From assembly GCF_900100295.1 (NCBI RefSeq), contig NZ_FNEV01000001.1, positions 310,001 through 374,000 on the forward strand: a stretch of 64,000 bases of DNA, read 5' to 3'. How positions within the stretch are numbered: the first letter of the stretch is position 1; every line of letters starts with the position of its first letter. Shown in pieces: positions 17,566 through 27,269 of the stretch. Under the pieces are notes generated by a model that did no database searches, was not told where the DNA came from, and was given only the letters and a program-made list of their open reading frames with translations. The stretch comes from Salimicrobium halophilum (GTDB lineage: Bacteria > Bacillota > Bacilli > Bacillales > Halobacillaceae). The position numbers and the translations under genes were made by a program.

Positions 17566-18054
17566 ATGATTTCGTTTATTTTCGCTATGGATAACAACCG
17601 ATTGATCGGGAAAGACAATGATTTACCCTGGCATATCCCGAGAGACTTTCAATTTTTCAAGGATAAAACGATGAATAAGACGATCATTATGGGCAGGAAA
17701 ACGTTCGAATCGTTTGACGGCCCGCTCCCGAAAAGAGAGCACGTCGTCATTACCAGTGATCAGGATTACGATGCGAAAGGGCACAAGGTCGTGCATACGG
17801 TAGATGAAATCCGCGAGATGACAAGTGAAGACCCTGAGAAAGAATGGTTTGTCATCGGGGGTACGGTCCTGTTCGAGTCGATGCTCGAAGATGCGGATCG
17901 TATGTATGTCACTCATATCGATGCTGCTTTTGAAGGGGATACGTATTTTCCGGAAGTGGATTGGTCTGATTGGGAACTGATTGATAAAGATAAAGGGATC
18001 AAAGATGACAACAATCCCTATGACTATTATTTCTGTATTTACGACCGGAAGTAA
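17566..18054 (+). CDS. dfrA: Dihydrofolate reductase
   Basis: 162 residues. It regenerates tetrahydrofolate from the dihydrofolate made by ThyA. Motifs are IGKDNDLPWHIPRDFQFFK at the start, IIMGRKTFES near residue 43 and the FVIGGTVLFESML NADPH loop near 100. The acidic catalytic residue is D27-like in HIPRDFQ. AGGAGG precedes the ATG. It forms a two-gene unit with thyA. Confidence 0.96.
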   Translation: MISFIFAMDNNRLIGKDNDLPWHIPRDFQFFKDKTMNKTIIMGRKTFESFDGPLPKREHVVITSDQDYDAKGHKVVHTVDEIREMTSEDPEKEWFVIGGTVLFESMLEDADRMYVTHIDAAFEGDTYFPEVDWSDWELIDKDKGIKDDNNPYDYYFCIYDRK

Positions 18055-18221
18055 TTTGTTAAATCAGTAGAGACATCTGCCGGAATCCGTGATATGATGA
18101 GACAAGAACATATGGATACTCATCGTTTTGAACGATGGCTTCTTTTCGGGATGAGAGCAACAAGTCGCAAGAGGAAAGAAGCATTTCATGATAATTTTAC
18201 TTACGTAAAGAGGTGAATCAC

Positions 18222-18410
18222 GTGGCATCTATCGGTGTACCAGGTTTAATTCTGATCTTAGTCATCGCTCTGGTAATATTCGGTCCTTCGAAACTCCCGG
18301 AAATCGGAAAAGCTTTCGGAACGACGTTGAAGGAATTCAAGCAGGCCACTGGCGATATCATGTCTGACGATTCGAAGAAATCATCGGATAAAGAAAACAA
18401 ACAAGAATAA
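18222..18410 (+). CDS. tatA: Twin-arginine translocase TatA
   Basis: 62 residues: one membrane helix ([18 protein letters not shown]), the hinge [14 protein letters not shown], an amphipathic helix and a charged tail. It forms the pore of the Tat system for folded proteins. The GTG start at 18222 is six bases from AAAGAGGTG; an upstream GTG falls inside that signal. No separate TatB is present, as in the minimal TatA-TatC pairs of Bacillus. A terminator follows before tatC. Confidence 0.94.
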   Translation: MASIGVPGLILILVIALVIFGPSKLPEIGKAFGTTLKEFKQATGDIMSDDSKKSSDKENKQE

Positions 18411-18412
18411 GT

Positions 18413-18447
18413 GTAGATGTAAGGTAGCCCCTTACATCTACTTTTTT
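18413..18447 (+). terminator. Terminator between tatA and tatC
   Basis: A 12-bp perfect stem (gtagatgtaagg with ccttacatctac) is followed by six T. It would raise the TatA:TatC ratio by partial read-through. Confidence 0.85.
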
Positions 18448-18472
18448 GTGCAGGTTACAGGGAGGGTAGACA

Positions 18473-19207
18473 TTGGCAGATCAGGACATGAATTATATAG
18501 ATCATTTAAGTGAATTGCGAAAGAGAATCATCCTGACGCTGGTGACGTTCATATTATTTTTCGTTGTAGGGTTTCTCTATCATCGACCGATACAGACGTT
18601 CTTTTTGGATGATGTAGCCTTTGAACTTCATATGACGAGCCCGGGAGAGATTATATGGATTGTTTTCACGATTGCTGCCATCATAGCAATTGCGGCGACC
18701 CTTCCTATGCTTTCCTTTCAATTATGGCTGTTCATCAAGCCTGCATTGACGAAGAAAGAGAAACGTGTGTCTCTCATGTATATTCCGTTCATTTTCCTCC
18801 TGTTCCTCGGAGGGCTCGTGTTCGGATATTTCATATTCATTAAGTTCATCATGCCGTTTCTATTGAATTTGAATGATGGAATGTTCACCGAAATATACAC
18901 GGTCGAAAGGTATTTCAAGTTCCTGTTCCGTGTTACGGTTCCGTTTGCCGTGTTCTTTGAGATTCCGCTTCTCTTGATGTTCCTTACGAGTCTGGGAATT
19001 GTGAACCCTCAATTTCTCGTAAAGGTAAGGAAGTATGCGTATCTGATCCTCGTCATTATCGGAACGATTTTATCCCCTCCGGACTTCATACTTCAATTGG
19101 TGGTAGCGATTCCGCTGATTCTACTGTATGAGATCAGTATCATCCTTTCACGGATTGTATTCCGGAAACGTATGAAACAACAGAGGGAAGGAATGGAAGA
19201 AGAATGA
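18473..19207 (+). CDS. tatC: Twin-arginine translocase TatC
   Basis: 244 residues with six predicted membrane helices; it recognises the twin-arginine signal peptide. The family N-terminus NYIDHLSELRKRIILTL is present, as are the conserved FPV-like periplasmic loop area and SPPDFILQLVVAIPLILLYE near the end (SPPD key). The start is TTG with GGGAGGG upstream. It follows tatA. Confidence 0.95.
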   Translation: MADQDMNYIDHLSELRKRIILTLVTFILFFVVGFLYHRPIQTFFLDDVAFELHMTSPGEIIWIVFTIAAIIAIAATLPMLSFQLWLFIKPALTKKEKRVSLMYIPFIFLLFLGGLVFGYFIFIKFIMPFLLNLNDGMFTEIYTVERYFKFLFRVTVPFAVFFEIPLLLMFLTSLGIVNPQFLVKVRKYAYLILVIIGTILSPPDFILQLVVAIPLILLYEISIILSRIVFRKRMKQQREGMEEE

Positions 19208-19237
19208 GCGCCGACTGAGGAGTCGGTGCTTTTTTTT
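19207..19237 (+). terminator. Terminator after tatC
   Basis: A 9-bp stem agcgccgac/gtcggtgct with a T run of seven or more. Confidence 0.85.
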
Positions 19238-19295
19238 GTAAGAATAGAAGAAGCATGATAAAACTGTAGTAGGATGACGAAAAAGGAGTGCTACG

Positions 19296-19517
19296 ATGAA
19301 GCGATCATTTTACCACTATATGATGAGATATAGAGGCGACTTGCGCCAGGGAGAGGAGAAGGAACTCGCAGATTGGATGTTCCGGGAACATAGCTTCCCG
19401 AAACAAGCTACAACTTATGATGAGATCAGTGACTATCTGGAATTTCATAGTCCTTTCCCCGGGTCTCTTGCCACTTTTGATACATTGTACGAGCATTACC
19501 TGGAAGAGGAAGGATAG
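19296..19517 (+). CDS. YozE-family small protein (UPF0346)
   Basis: 73 residues. The pattern SFYHYMMRYRGD, then HSFPKQATTYDEISDYLE and ATFDTLYEHYL matches YozE of B. subtilis, a small helical SAM-like protein of unknown role. AAAAAGGAG precedes the ATG. It lies 10 bases before sbcD and is probably co-transcribed. Confidence 0.85.
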   Translation: MKRSFYHYMMRYRGDLRQGEEKELADWMFREHSFPKQATTYDEISDYLEFHSPFPGSLATFDTLYEHYLEEEG

Positions 19518-19527
19518 GGGGAGGAAA

Positions 19528-20673
19528 ATGAAGATCATTCATACGGCCGATTGGCATTTGGGCAAAATCATTCACAAGCATCATTTCACGAAGGACCAGG
19601 AACAGATCGTCAGTCAGTTTCTGGATATATGTATGGAAGAGAAACCGGACGCTGTCGTTATAGCGGGGGATCTTTACGATCGTTCGATTCCACCGAAGGA
19701 AGCGGTCCATGTATTGAATGACGCATTCCTGAAGCTTAGTCGTGAAGGGATACCTGTGCTTGCCATAAGCGGCAATCATGACAGCAGTGAAAGGCTCGCT
19801 TTCGGATCAGAACTGTTTGAACTCGGTGGTATCCATTTACATACGTCTCTCGACAAGAACCGGGCTCCTGTCATTCTTCATGATGAAGAAGGTCCGGTCT
19901 ATTTCCACTTGATTCCGTATATCGAACCTGCAGAAGCGAGCGCGGCGTTCGAAACAAAAATAAGTTCGCATCAGGAAGCCTATGAAGCTATTGTCCAGGA
20001 TATAAAAGATAGGTTCGACATGGACGAGCGTCATGTACTGGTGGGTCATGCATTCATTCAGGGGGGCATGGAATCAGATTCTGAAGAACGTCTGACGATG
20101 CTCGGAGGAACTCCGTACATACAAGAAGAACTCCTCCGTGCCTTTTCCTATGTGGCTCTGGGTCATCTGCATCAACCCCAGCAAGTACATGTTCCCCATA
20201 TCAGATACAGCGGCTCTCCGCTGAAGTATTCGTTTTCGGAAGTGAATCACCGGAAATCTGTAACGGTTGTAGAACTTAAGAAAGATGAGGTGCGCACGGA
20301 GAGTCGCTCATTGACACCTGAGAAAGACCTTGAAGTGGTGGAAGGGTATTTCCATGAACTGATGAAGGGAGAGGGCGCTCATCACAGGGAAAACTACCTG
20401 AACATCCGACTGCTAGATGAAGGGGAAATCCTTGACCCTGTAGGGCAGTTGCGGACCGTCTACCCTAATATTCTCCACTTGGAACGTAAAAGCATATCCG
20501 GCACTTTCTTAGAAGAAGAAGTCGCCAAAGTGAGAGAAAAGAGGAACAAATCCCCTCTTGAAGTCGTGGAGGATTATTACCACCTTGTGAAAGAGGAAGC
20601 GTTGAACGAAGAGAAGAAACGGATTATTCAAGAAGTTTTGGAAGAAGTCAGAACTTCTGAAAGGGAGCGGTGA
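19528..20673 (+). CDS. sbcD: SbcD, nuclease subunit of SbcCD
   Basis: 381 residues, Mre11-type phosphoesterase that cuts hairpins and DNA ends with SbcC. Metal-site motifs are HTADWHLGK, AGDLYDR, SGNHDSSERL, VGHAFIQGG and ALGHLHQPQ. ATG 19528 has GGGGGAGGAAA upstream; the frame extends further left inside yozE but has no family match. Four bases separate it from sbcC. Confidence 0.96.
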   Translation: MKIIHTADWHLGKIIHKHHFTKDQEQIVSQFLDICMEEKPDAVVIAGDLYDRSIPPKEAVHVLNDAFLKLSREGIPVLAISGNHDSSERLAFGSELFELGGIHLHTSLDKNRAPVILHDEEGPVYFHLIPYIEPAEASAAFETKISSHQEAYEAIVQDIKDRFDMDERHVLVGHAFIQGGMESDSEERLTMLGGTPYIQEELLRAFSYVALGHLHQPQQVHVPHIRYSGSPLKYSFSEVNHRKSVTVVELKKDEVRTESRSLTPEKDLEVVEGYFHELMKGEGAHHRENYLNIRLLDEGEILDPVGQLRTVYPNILHLERKSISGTFLEEEVAKVREKRNKSPLEVVEDYYHLVKEEALNEEKKRIIQEVLEEVRTSERER

Positions 20674-20676
20674 ACG

Positions 20677-23600
20677 ATGGAGATCGTGGAATTATCGATG
20701 CAGGCTTTCGGTCCTTATCTGAAAAAACAGACCATCCCGTTCGAAACACTTCGGGAGTACCCTATATTCTTGATTACCGGAGCGACAGGAGCAGGAAAAA
20801 CGTCCATATTTGATGCGATCTGCTTTGCTCTGTATGGAAAAGCAAGTGGGAGCGATCGTGATCAGGAAACGCTCCGAAGTCAGATGGCTACGCCGGAAGA
20901 GAAAACATATGTTTCTTTCCGCTTCCGCATCAACAACCATACGTACCAACTGCTGAGACAGCCGAAGCAGATCATCATGAAAGAGCGGGGGGAAGGGACG
21001 AAAGAGGAGCCGGCTAAAGCTGAGCTGTATGCGGACCCGGATAATGAGAATCAGCTGCTTGCTTCGAAAGTCCGGGAAGTCGATCAGATGATAGAAGAGA
21101 TGCTTGGACTGAATTATGAACAGTTCCGCAAGATGATGATGATCCCTCAAGGGGAATTCAGAAAATTGATTTCTGAAAATAGCAGGGAAAGAGAGGAGGT
21201 ACTGCGTAAAATCTTTGATACCTCCCTCTACCTGGAAGTGACGGAACAGTTGAAAAATCGGAAGTCCGCCATCGAAAAGGACATCCAGAGCTTCCGCTCC
21301 AGGGCCACGGAAGAACTCGACCGCATCCACCTCGAAAAAGAAACAGAATTGCCGGAGAATCCCCGCCAAGCCATGCCTTTTGTAGAACAGGATCTTAAAG
21401 AAAAAGAAACGCTCATCAATGAAGAGAAGAAAAAAAGGGAAAAAGTGAATGAAAAAGTTACTACCTTGCAAGAAAGAATCCGTTCTATCGAGAATCATAA
21501 CTCGCTTGTCCAAGAATGGCAGGATTATCTTAAGAAACAGAAATCCTCTGAGCAATATAGAGGGGAAATCGAAAGAAAAAGAGTGGAGGTAAAACGAGCT
21601 GAGGAAGCGGAAAAATTGAAAGCTTATGAATCCCAGGTGGAAGAAGCCGAAAATCATTTGCAGGACCTCGGCAAACGTGTGAAGCGAACAGAAGAAACGT
21701 TCCACCGTAAAGCTCATGAGCGGACCACCAAACAAGAGGAACAAAAAAAAATCGAAGAACAGGAAGAAGAACGGCTCGGTTTAAAAAGAAGACTCGAAAG
21801 CCTTGAAGAAGCGATGGAACGCCTGTCAGAGATCAAAAAGAAAGAAGAAGAAAGGGAAGCCTGCAACAAAGAGTTAGAAAGACTGGATGTCTCCATCGAG
21901 CAAGCGGAGCGTTCCTCGGTATCGTCCAGAGAAACCATGGAAACGCATAAAAAACGGTTGAGCGAGCTGAAAAACATCGAAGAAACCTACTACGAGAAAA
22001 AAGAGGCATGGAATCGTTCCAAACAAGCGTTCCAGGTCTTGAAGCGATTGAACGAAACCACGAAAGAAAAAGAAGATATACAGAAGCGCTTGGAAGATAC
22101 GCGCAAGCAATTGAATAAGGCGGAAGAGACCCTTGCCGGAAAGAAAGAACGGCAAAAGAAGGCAGTAGAGGCGAAAACGAGTGATCAGGCGTATCAACTA
22201 TCCTTGACCCTTCACTCAGAAGCTCCCTGCCCTGTTTGCGGTTCTGTTCATCACCCTTCCCCCGCATCTCCTCCAAGAGAAGTCGTTGATGAAGAAGAAA
22301 TAGAATCCATCGGTGATTCCATCGAAAAATCATCGGAGGAGAAAGAACGACTGTTGTCACGGGTATATCAATTACAGGCAGAAGAGAAGGCTAAATCTGA
22401 AACGATCGACTCGTTGATCAGGGAATTGGAAATAGAGGCCCCTTCGTCCGATAGGGAGACATGGACAAATCTTCTTAGCCGATATCAGGAAGAGATGAAT
22501 CGATTAGAAAATGATATGAAAGAGCTTAGTCACCTGAAACACGAGAAAGCCTCCACAGAGAAAGAATACGAACGGTTACAGCAGGACCTGGAAAAGACCC
22601 AGGAAACCATTACCGTTGCGAAGGAAAAAAAGGGGAGGCTTTACCAGTCAGCGGCTACAGCAGATGCAGAGATCAAAGAGTTCTACCGAAACCTTCCTGT
22701 GCTCGAACCTATGGAAGAACCATCTGCGACTGATCTGGAAAACCTATACTCGGATATAAAAACGACATTCGAAGCGATGACGAAGCGAAAGAAAGAGATG
22801 GAAGATACGCTGGCCGCACTATCAGAAGAGATTAGTACGATTCAGGGGACGTGGAATCAACTAGTGGAGACACAAAAAGAGACGGAAGAACGTTGGAAAG
22901 AGAAGAAACAAGGGTTTGAACAAACGTTTGAACAGCTTTCTTTCACCGATAAGCAGGAGTATGAAGACAGCAAACGTACGCAGCAGTACGTGGAAAGTAT
23001 AAGACAGGAGATCGATTCTTATTTCCAGAATGAAGCGATCATCAAAGACAGAATCGCTCGCTTGGAAAACCAATTGGGAGATGATACCTCGATCCTGCCA
23101 ACCGAAGAAGTGAAGAAGGAGAAAGAAGCATTTGAAGAGGAAATGGAAGGATTGCGGGAAATCATCGTGCAAAAGGAATACGAATATAAACAGAACCTCG
23201 ATTCTGTCGATAAGTTGAACCGACTGCTTGAAAAACAGGATACCAGTGAACAGTTGTTTTATGATATCGGAGATCTATCCAGTACGACGAGCGGAGATAA
23301 CTCTTTGAGGCTTTCTCTCGAGAGGTATGTATTGGCTTCGTATCTTGATGAAATTCTACTTCAGGCGAACCATCGTCTGCAGACGATGACCGATCATCGC
23401 TATCAGCTCAAGAGAAGTGAAGGAATCGCCAAACGCGGAGCTCAAAGCGGTCTTGATCTCGAAGTGATGGACCAATATACAGCACAGGAACGTTCCGTGA
23501 GAACCCTTTCCGGTGGTGAAGGATTCAAAGCCGCCCTTTCCCTCGCCTTAGGGATGGCGGATGTCGTTCAGTCGTATGCCGGCGGGATCCAATTAAATAC

Positions 23601-23805
23601 ATTGTTCATAGATGAAGGATTCGGGACACTCGATGATATTTCCCTGCAACAGGCGATTGAATGTCTAAAAAACCTCCAGGACGGGAATCGTTTATTGGGT
23701 ATCATTTCACACGTCTCGCAACTGAAAGAAGAGATACCTGTACAAATGCAGGTTCAGACCGATGGCAGCGAGTCTGCTATCACCATCAGACATTTAGGAA
23801 ATTGA
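20677..23805 (+). CDS. sbcC: SbcC, SMC-like ATPase of SbcCD
   Basis: 1042 residues. Walker A is TGATGAGKTS near residue 37. A long coiled coil (about residues 180-860, Glu/Lys/Arg rich) is broken by the zinc hook CPVCGSVHHP near residue 515. The C-terminal ABC signature is LSGGEGFKAALSLALGMAD and Walker B is LFIDEGFGTLD. It powers SbcD in double-strand-break processing. Close to the terminus this complex may act on over-replicated DNA; that link is inference. Confidence 0.96.
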   Translation: MEIVELSMQAFGPYLKKQTIPFETLREYPIFLITGATGAGKTSIFDAICFALYGKASGSDRDQETLRSQMATPEEKTYVSFRFRINNHTYQLLRQPKQIIMKERGEGTKEEPAKAELYADPDNENQLLASKVREVDQMIEEMLGLNYEQFRKMMMIPQGEFRKLISENSREREEVLRKIFDTSLYLEVTEQLKNRKSAIEKDIQSFRSRATEELDRIHLEKETELPENPRQAMPFVEQDLKEKETLINEEKKKREKVNEKVTTLQERIRSIENHNSLVQEWQDYLKKQKSSEQYRGEIERKRVEVKRAEEAEKLKAYESQVEEAENHLQDLGKRVKRTEETFHRKAHERTTKQEEQKKIEEQEEERLGLKRRLESLEEAMERLSEIKKKEEEREACNKELERLDVSIEQAERSSVSSRETMETHKKRLSELKNIEETYYEKKEAWNRSKQAFQVLKRLNETTKEKEDIQKRLEDTRKQLNKAEETLAGKKERQKKAVEAKTSDQAYQLSLTLHSEAPCPVCGSVHHPSPASPPREVVDEEEIESIGDSIEKSSEEKERLLSRVYQLQAEEKAKSETIDSLIRELEIEAPSSDRETWTNLLSRYQEEMNRLENDMKELSHLKHEKASTEKEYERLQQDLEKTQETITVAKEKKGRLYQSAATADAEIKEFYRNLPVLEPMEEPSATDLENLYSDIKTTFEAMTKRKKEMEDTLAALSEEISTIQGTWNQLVETQKETEERWKEKKQGFEQTFEQLSFTDKQEYEDSKRTQQYVESIRQEIDSYFQNEAIIKDRIARLENQLGDDTSILPTEEVKKEKEAFEEEMEGLREIIVQKEYEYKQNLDSVDKLNRLLEKQDTSEQLFYDIGDLSSTTSGDNSLRLSLERYVLASYLDEILLQANHRLQTMTDHRYQLKRSEGIAKRGAQSGLDLEVMDQYTAQERSVRTLSGGEGFKAALSLALGMADVVQSYAGGIQLNTLFIDEGFGTLDDISLQQAIECLKNLQDGNRLLGIISHVSQLKEEIPVQMQVQTDGSESAITIRHLGN

Positions 23806-23834
23806 ATTCTCAATTCAAGAGGGAGGAAACGCAT

Positions 23835-24083
23835 ATGGCAACACCTTTTTCCATGACATGGGTTTTGATCACAGAAGGGAAAGAAAAGAGGCTCGATCCG
23901 AACGATAACCTGTTTGAGGTCGTCTTTGACGGCTATCAGTTATTTCCCATGAATGAACATCTGGAAGTGAGGCGACATGAAAAATCGGACCAGATCGGAA
24001 CGGCGGACATTGAACAGCTGACGCTGAAAGACGGAACGACGATCTGCCATTACCGACTCATTTCTCTCTATTCCGTCAACTAG
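23835..24083 (+). CDS. DUF2584-like small protein
   Basis: 82 residues starting MATPFSMTWVLITEGKEKR. The all-beta pattern with VVFDGYQLFPMNEHLEVRR and GTTICHYRLISL resembles the DUF2584 family of Bacillaceae as I recall it. Function is unknown. GAGGGAGGAAACG precedes the ATG; the frame stays open upstream in sbcC. No membrane segment. Confidence 0.7.
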   Translation: MATPFSMTWVLITEGKEKRLDPNDNLFEVVFDGYQLFPMNEHLEVRRHEKSDQIGTADIEQLTLKDGTTICHYRLISLYSVN

Positions 24084-24139
24084 ATTGTCATTTATTGCGG
24101 TTACCCGGGAAATAATTAGAAGTATTAGGAGGGCTTAAG

Positions 24140-24808
24140 TTGATCGATTTGGGAAATGACTGGAACGCGTACTTGCAACCGGAATATGAAAAAGACTACT
24201 ACCAGAACCTGAGGTCTTTCCTGAAACAGGAATATAGAGATAAAGAAATTTTTCCTCCGATGGACGATATTTTTAATGCCCTTCGTACGACCGCTTATGA
24301 GGATACGAAGGTGGTCATTATTGGTCAGGACCCATATCACGGTCCTGGTCAGGCACATGGTTACAGTTTTTCCGTGCGACCCGGTGTCCCTATCCCTCCA
24401 TCTTTAAGAAATATATTCAAAGAATTACAGGAGGATATAGGCGTCTCCCCTCCTTCTCATGGTCATCTCATCTCCTGGGCGAAGCAAGGGGTCCTATTGA
24501 TGAACAATGTGCTTACTGTACGGAGGGGGGAAGCACATTCCCACCAGGGGAAAGGATGGGAGCATTTTACTGATAAAGTACTCGAATGCCTGAACGAAAG
24601 AGAGGTGCCTGTGGTGTTCCTCTTATGGGGGAAGGCTGCAAGAAAGAAAGCGGAAGCGGTGGACAGAAAGAAACATTACGTGATTGAGAGTTCTCACCCC
24701 AGTCCTTTCGCGGCTCATCGTGGTTTTTTCGGTAGCCGGCCGTTCAGCAGAACGAATGAAATCCTTGAAGAAATGGGACAGACACCCATCGACTGGAGAC
24801 TCGACTGA
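24140..24808 (+). CDS. ung: Uracil-DNA glycosylase, family 1
   Basis: 222 residues. It excises uracil from DNA. The catalytic aspartate is in IIGQDPYHGPGQAHGYSFS, the uracil-binding region has LMNNVLTV and the DNA-intercalating loop is SSHPSPFAAHRGFFG with its histidine. TTG start with AGGAGGG upstream. It sits downstream of the sbcDC repair genes. Confidence 0.97.
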   Translation: MIDLGNDWNAYLQPEYEKDYYQNLRSFLKQEYRDKEIFPPMDDIFNALRTTAYEDTKVVIIGQDPYHGPGQAHGYSFSVRPGVPIPPSLRNIFKELQEDIGVSPPSHGHLISWAKQGVLLMNNVLTVRRGEAHSHQGKGWEHFTDKVLECLNEREVPVVFLLWGKAARKKAEAVDRKKHYVIESSHPSPFAAHRGFFGSRPFSRTNEILEEMGQTPIDWRLD

Positions 24809-24869
24809 AGCCTATACGATTTGGCATAGGCGGGCATACGCTGAATACAGAGAGGAGAGGTGTCAGCCT

Positions 24870-25211
24870 ATGTTCCCTTATCGTAATGAGAGAGTGATTT
24901 CCCCTTTTTCTCCCGGACCTCCCGGAAGAAGTAAGTTGGACCATATCCGTTTGCTGCACGAATGGATGCCGAAAATACAGAAGACCGCTTCATATCTGCA
25001 GCACTACACGCCTTTGGTCCAGCAATACCTGCCTTTCATGAAACAGTTACCTATGCTTATCCAAATGGCTAAACTGATGAATGAACCCGACGAGGAGAAA
25101 GAAGATCCTCAGAAGATCGAAGGTATAGTAGAAGCGGGAGAAGAGAAAAAGGAGAAATCTGCATCCCCCCGGAAACGGAGTGGAGAATCGAAGCCGAAAT
25201 TATTCATTTAA
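24870..25211 (+). CDS. YqfQ/VrrA-like hypothetical protein
   Basis: 113 residues. A Pro/Gly-rich start (SPFSPGPPGRSK) precedes an amphipathic segment YLQHYTPLVQQYLPFMKQLP and a charged Lys/Glu/Ser tail. The repeated LVQQY-P-MKQLP pattern resembles the C-terminal region of YqfQ/VrrA proteins, found in spore-formers. Function is unknown. GAGAGGAGAGGTG precedes ATG 24870. The match is weak and from memory. Confidence 0.6.
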   Translation: MFPYRNERVISPFSPGPPGRSKLDHIRLLHEWMPKIQKTASYLQHYTPLVQQYLPFMKQLPMLIQMAKLMNEPDEEKEDPQKIEGIVEAGEEKKEKSASPRKRSGESKPKLFI

Positions 25212-25283
25212 GCGGGAAAATTGATATTTTTGCCCTTTTTCGAAACAATGGATGAACCAGTACTTAAACTTGGAGGGGTAAGA

Positions 25284-26243
25284 TTGACACAGCATCTAAA
25301 GACAGCAACGTTTGCAGGAGGGTGTTTCTGGTGCATGGTCGAACCATTTGATGAACGGCCAGGCATCCATGGCATCATTTCAGGATATACAGGAGGGCAT
25401 ACGAAGAACCCCACGTATATGGAAGTCATCACGGAGGAGACCGGTCACAGGGAGGCGGTCCAGATTACGTATGACCCCGAAATTTTCCCTTACCATCGTC
25501 TTTTATCCATTTTTTGGCAGCAAATAGATCCGACCGATGATAGAGGACAGTTCGCTGATCGTGGGTATTCGTATACGACAGCGATCTACTACCATGATGA
25601 AGAACAGAAACAGCTGGCAGAAGAGAGTCGGAAGGAACTGGAAGCTTCCGGGAAGTTCAAAGCACCTATCGTGACTCAGATTCTGCCTGCTGAGCCTTTT
25701 TATGAAGCGGAAAGAGAACATCAGGATTACTACAAGAAAAACCGCTTTCATTACAAAATATACAAAAAAGGATCAGGGAGGGCGAAATTTATCAAAGATC
25801 ACTGGAAATATGACAAAGATAAAGAAGATTTGAAGAAACGCCTGACAGATATTCAGTACAAAGTTACGCAGGAAAATGCAACAGAAAGACCGTTTCAGAA
25901 TGAATATGATGATCACACGGAAGAAGGGATCTATGTGGACATCGTATCGAAAGAGCCGTTGTTTTCTTCTACGGATAAATACGATGCCGGGTGCGGTTGG
26001 CCGAGCTTTACGAAACCGATTGAAAAGCAGCAGGTGGCTGAGGAAGTCGACCAGTCCCATGGTATGATCCGTACGGAGGTACGCAGTTCCCGTGCAGATT
26101 CTCATCTAGGTCACGTATTCGAAGATGGACCTAAAGATGAAGGTGGATTGCGTTACTGCATCAACTCGGCAGCACTTGAGTTTGTTCCGAAAGAAGAAAT
26201 GAAAGAGCGTGGATACGAAGACTTTCTGTATTTATTCGACTGA
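25284..26243 (+). CDS. msrAB: Fused methionine sulfoxide reductase MsrA-MsrB
   Basis: 319 residues. The MsrA half has the catalytic [11 protein letters not shown] near residue 12 and [13 protein letters not shown]; it reduces the S-epimer of methionine sulfoxide. The MsrB half (from about residue 175) has [25 protein letters not shown] and the catalytic RYCINSAAL for the R-epimer. The two CxxC zinc motifs of some MsrB proteins are absent. TTG at 25284 has TGGAGGGG upstream; longer in-frame starts lack one. Single polypeptide repairs both epimers. Confidence 0.95.
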   Translation: MTQHLKTATFAGGCFWCMVEPFDERPGIHGIISGYTGGHTKNPTYMEVITEETGHREAVQITYDPEIFPYHRLLSIFWQQIDPTDDRGQFADRGYSYTTAIYYHDEEQKQLAEESRKELEASGKFKAPIVTQILPAEPFYEAEREHQDYYKKNRFHYKIYKKGSGRAKFIKDHWKYDKDKEDLKKRLTDIQYKVTQENATERPFQNEYDDHTEEGIYVDIVSKEPLFSSTDKYDAGCGWPSFTKPIEKQQVAEEVDQSHGMIRTEVRSSRADSHLGHVFEDGPKDEGGLRYCINSAALEFVPKEEMKERGYEDFLYLFD

Positions 26244-26253
26244 CTGTCGCCAC

Positions 26254-26280
26254 AAGAGAAAAGAGGTTCTCTTTTCTCTT
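26254..26280 (+). terminator. Hairpin after msrAB
   Basis: A 12-bp perfect stem (aagagaaaagag/ctcttttctctt) with a 3-base loop; the 3' arm is T/C-rich but a clean T run is lacking. Confidence 0.65.
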
Positions 26281-26343
26281 CTACATAGACAGGTTGTTCA
26301 CTGCTCCTTGTTCGGTGTAGAATAGAACGGTAGGAGGGATAGC

Positions 26344-26550
26344 ATGATTCACAAGACGTGGTATGAAAATGAAACTATCAAACAAATCAAATGTGTACAC
26401 AATAACGCAGAGAAGTTCGTCGTCGATGACGTACTGACACCCGGAAAAATCTATGATGTGAAAAATGAAAGTGAAGAGTTTTATTTCATCGTCGATGATT
26501 CCGGTCGGATGGGTGGATTTTACAAGAACTATTTCGAAGAGCAGAAGTAG
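26344..26550 (+). CDS. Small conserved hypothetical (68 aa, DUF6501-like)
   Basis: 68 residues: MIHKTWYENETIKQIKCVH followed by LTPGKIYDVKNESEEFYFIV and GRMGGFYKNYFEE. The pattern of a PGKxYDVKNE turn and GGFYK strand suggests an SH3-like barrel, and similar proteins occur across Bacillaceae (DUF6501 as I recall). GGAGGGATAGC precedes the ATG. Function unknown. Confidence 0.7.
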   Translation: MIHKTWYENETIKQIKCVHNNAEKFVVDDVLTPGKIYDVKNESEEFYFIVDDSGRMGGFYKNYFEEQK

Positions 26551-26630
26551 AAAGAATCATATATTCACGTGTGAAAACCGGATGATTCGGGAATACTTGT
26601 ACTATTCACACACAAAGTGAGGTTTTGTAG

Positions 26631-27170
26631 ATGGATCGAGTGATAGTCGTCAGGCATGCAGAAGCGGAAGGACAGCACCGGGATTCACCTTTGAGCCATA
26701 GAGGTCTTGAGAACACAAGAAGGCTTGTGGACGTGCTTAATGAACACCGTTGTTGTGAGGTCATTTTCTCCAGCCCGTTTTTACGTGCGGTCGAAACGAT
26801 TAAACCATTTGCAGAACATCACGAGCTTCCGATTCATACAGATGAACGCTTGAAAGAAAGAATTTTGAGCGAGACTCCATTGAATGATTGGGAAGCTATT
26901 TTAGAAGACAGTTTCGAAGACAGGGAGATGAAAGTCGGAGACGGGGAATCGTCCCGGGAGGCGAAAGAAAGAGTCAGTTCTTTCCTGGATGAGCTTGAGC
27001 CTTATTCGTATCCTCTGATCGTGACTCACGGGAATCTTCTCGCTTTTATTCTGGAATACTTCGGGAAGTCTGTTTCCTTTCAGGAATGGAAGAACTTTTC
27101 TTATCCGGACGTCTTCTTGCTCGAAAAAGAAAACGGAACGTGGAATTTTAATAGAATTTGGGAGAATTAA
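26631..27170 (+). CDS. Histidine-phosphatase superfamily protein
   Basis: 179 residues of the phosphoglycerate-mutase-like family. The catalytic histidine is in VIVVRHAEAEGQ, the second phosphate arginine in IFSSPFLRAVET, the acid region around LKERILSE and the second histidine in LIVTHGNLLAF. Probably a small-molecule phosphatase; the substrate cannot be told. A TGTACTATT-like box and GAGGT lie upstream. Stands alone. Confidence 0.88.
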   Translation: MDRVIVVRHAEAEGQHRDSPLSHRGLENTRRLVDVLNEHRCCEVIFSSPFLRAVETIKPFAEHHELPIHTDERLKERILSETPLNDWEAILEDSFEDREMKVGDGESSREAKERVSSFLDELEPYSYPLIVTHGNLLAFILEYFGKSVSFQEWKNFSYPDVFLLEKENGTWNFNRIWEN

Positions 27171-27269
27171 TTGCAGGCTATGCTCATTATCGGTATGATG
27201 AAACATAGTGCTTCTTTCTAATTTAAGATAGAGGGAAGGTTTATCTTATAAAAAGGAGGAATGAGAACG

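Noticed and set aside
20692-21744. 350-codon frame opposite sbcC
   Set aside because: Phe/Leu-rich shadow of the Glu/Lys coiled-coil codons on the other strand.
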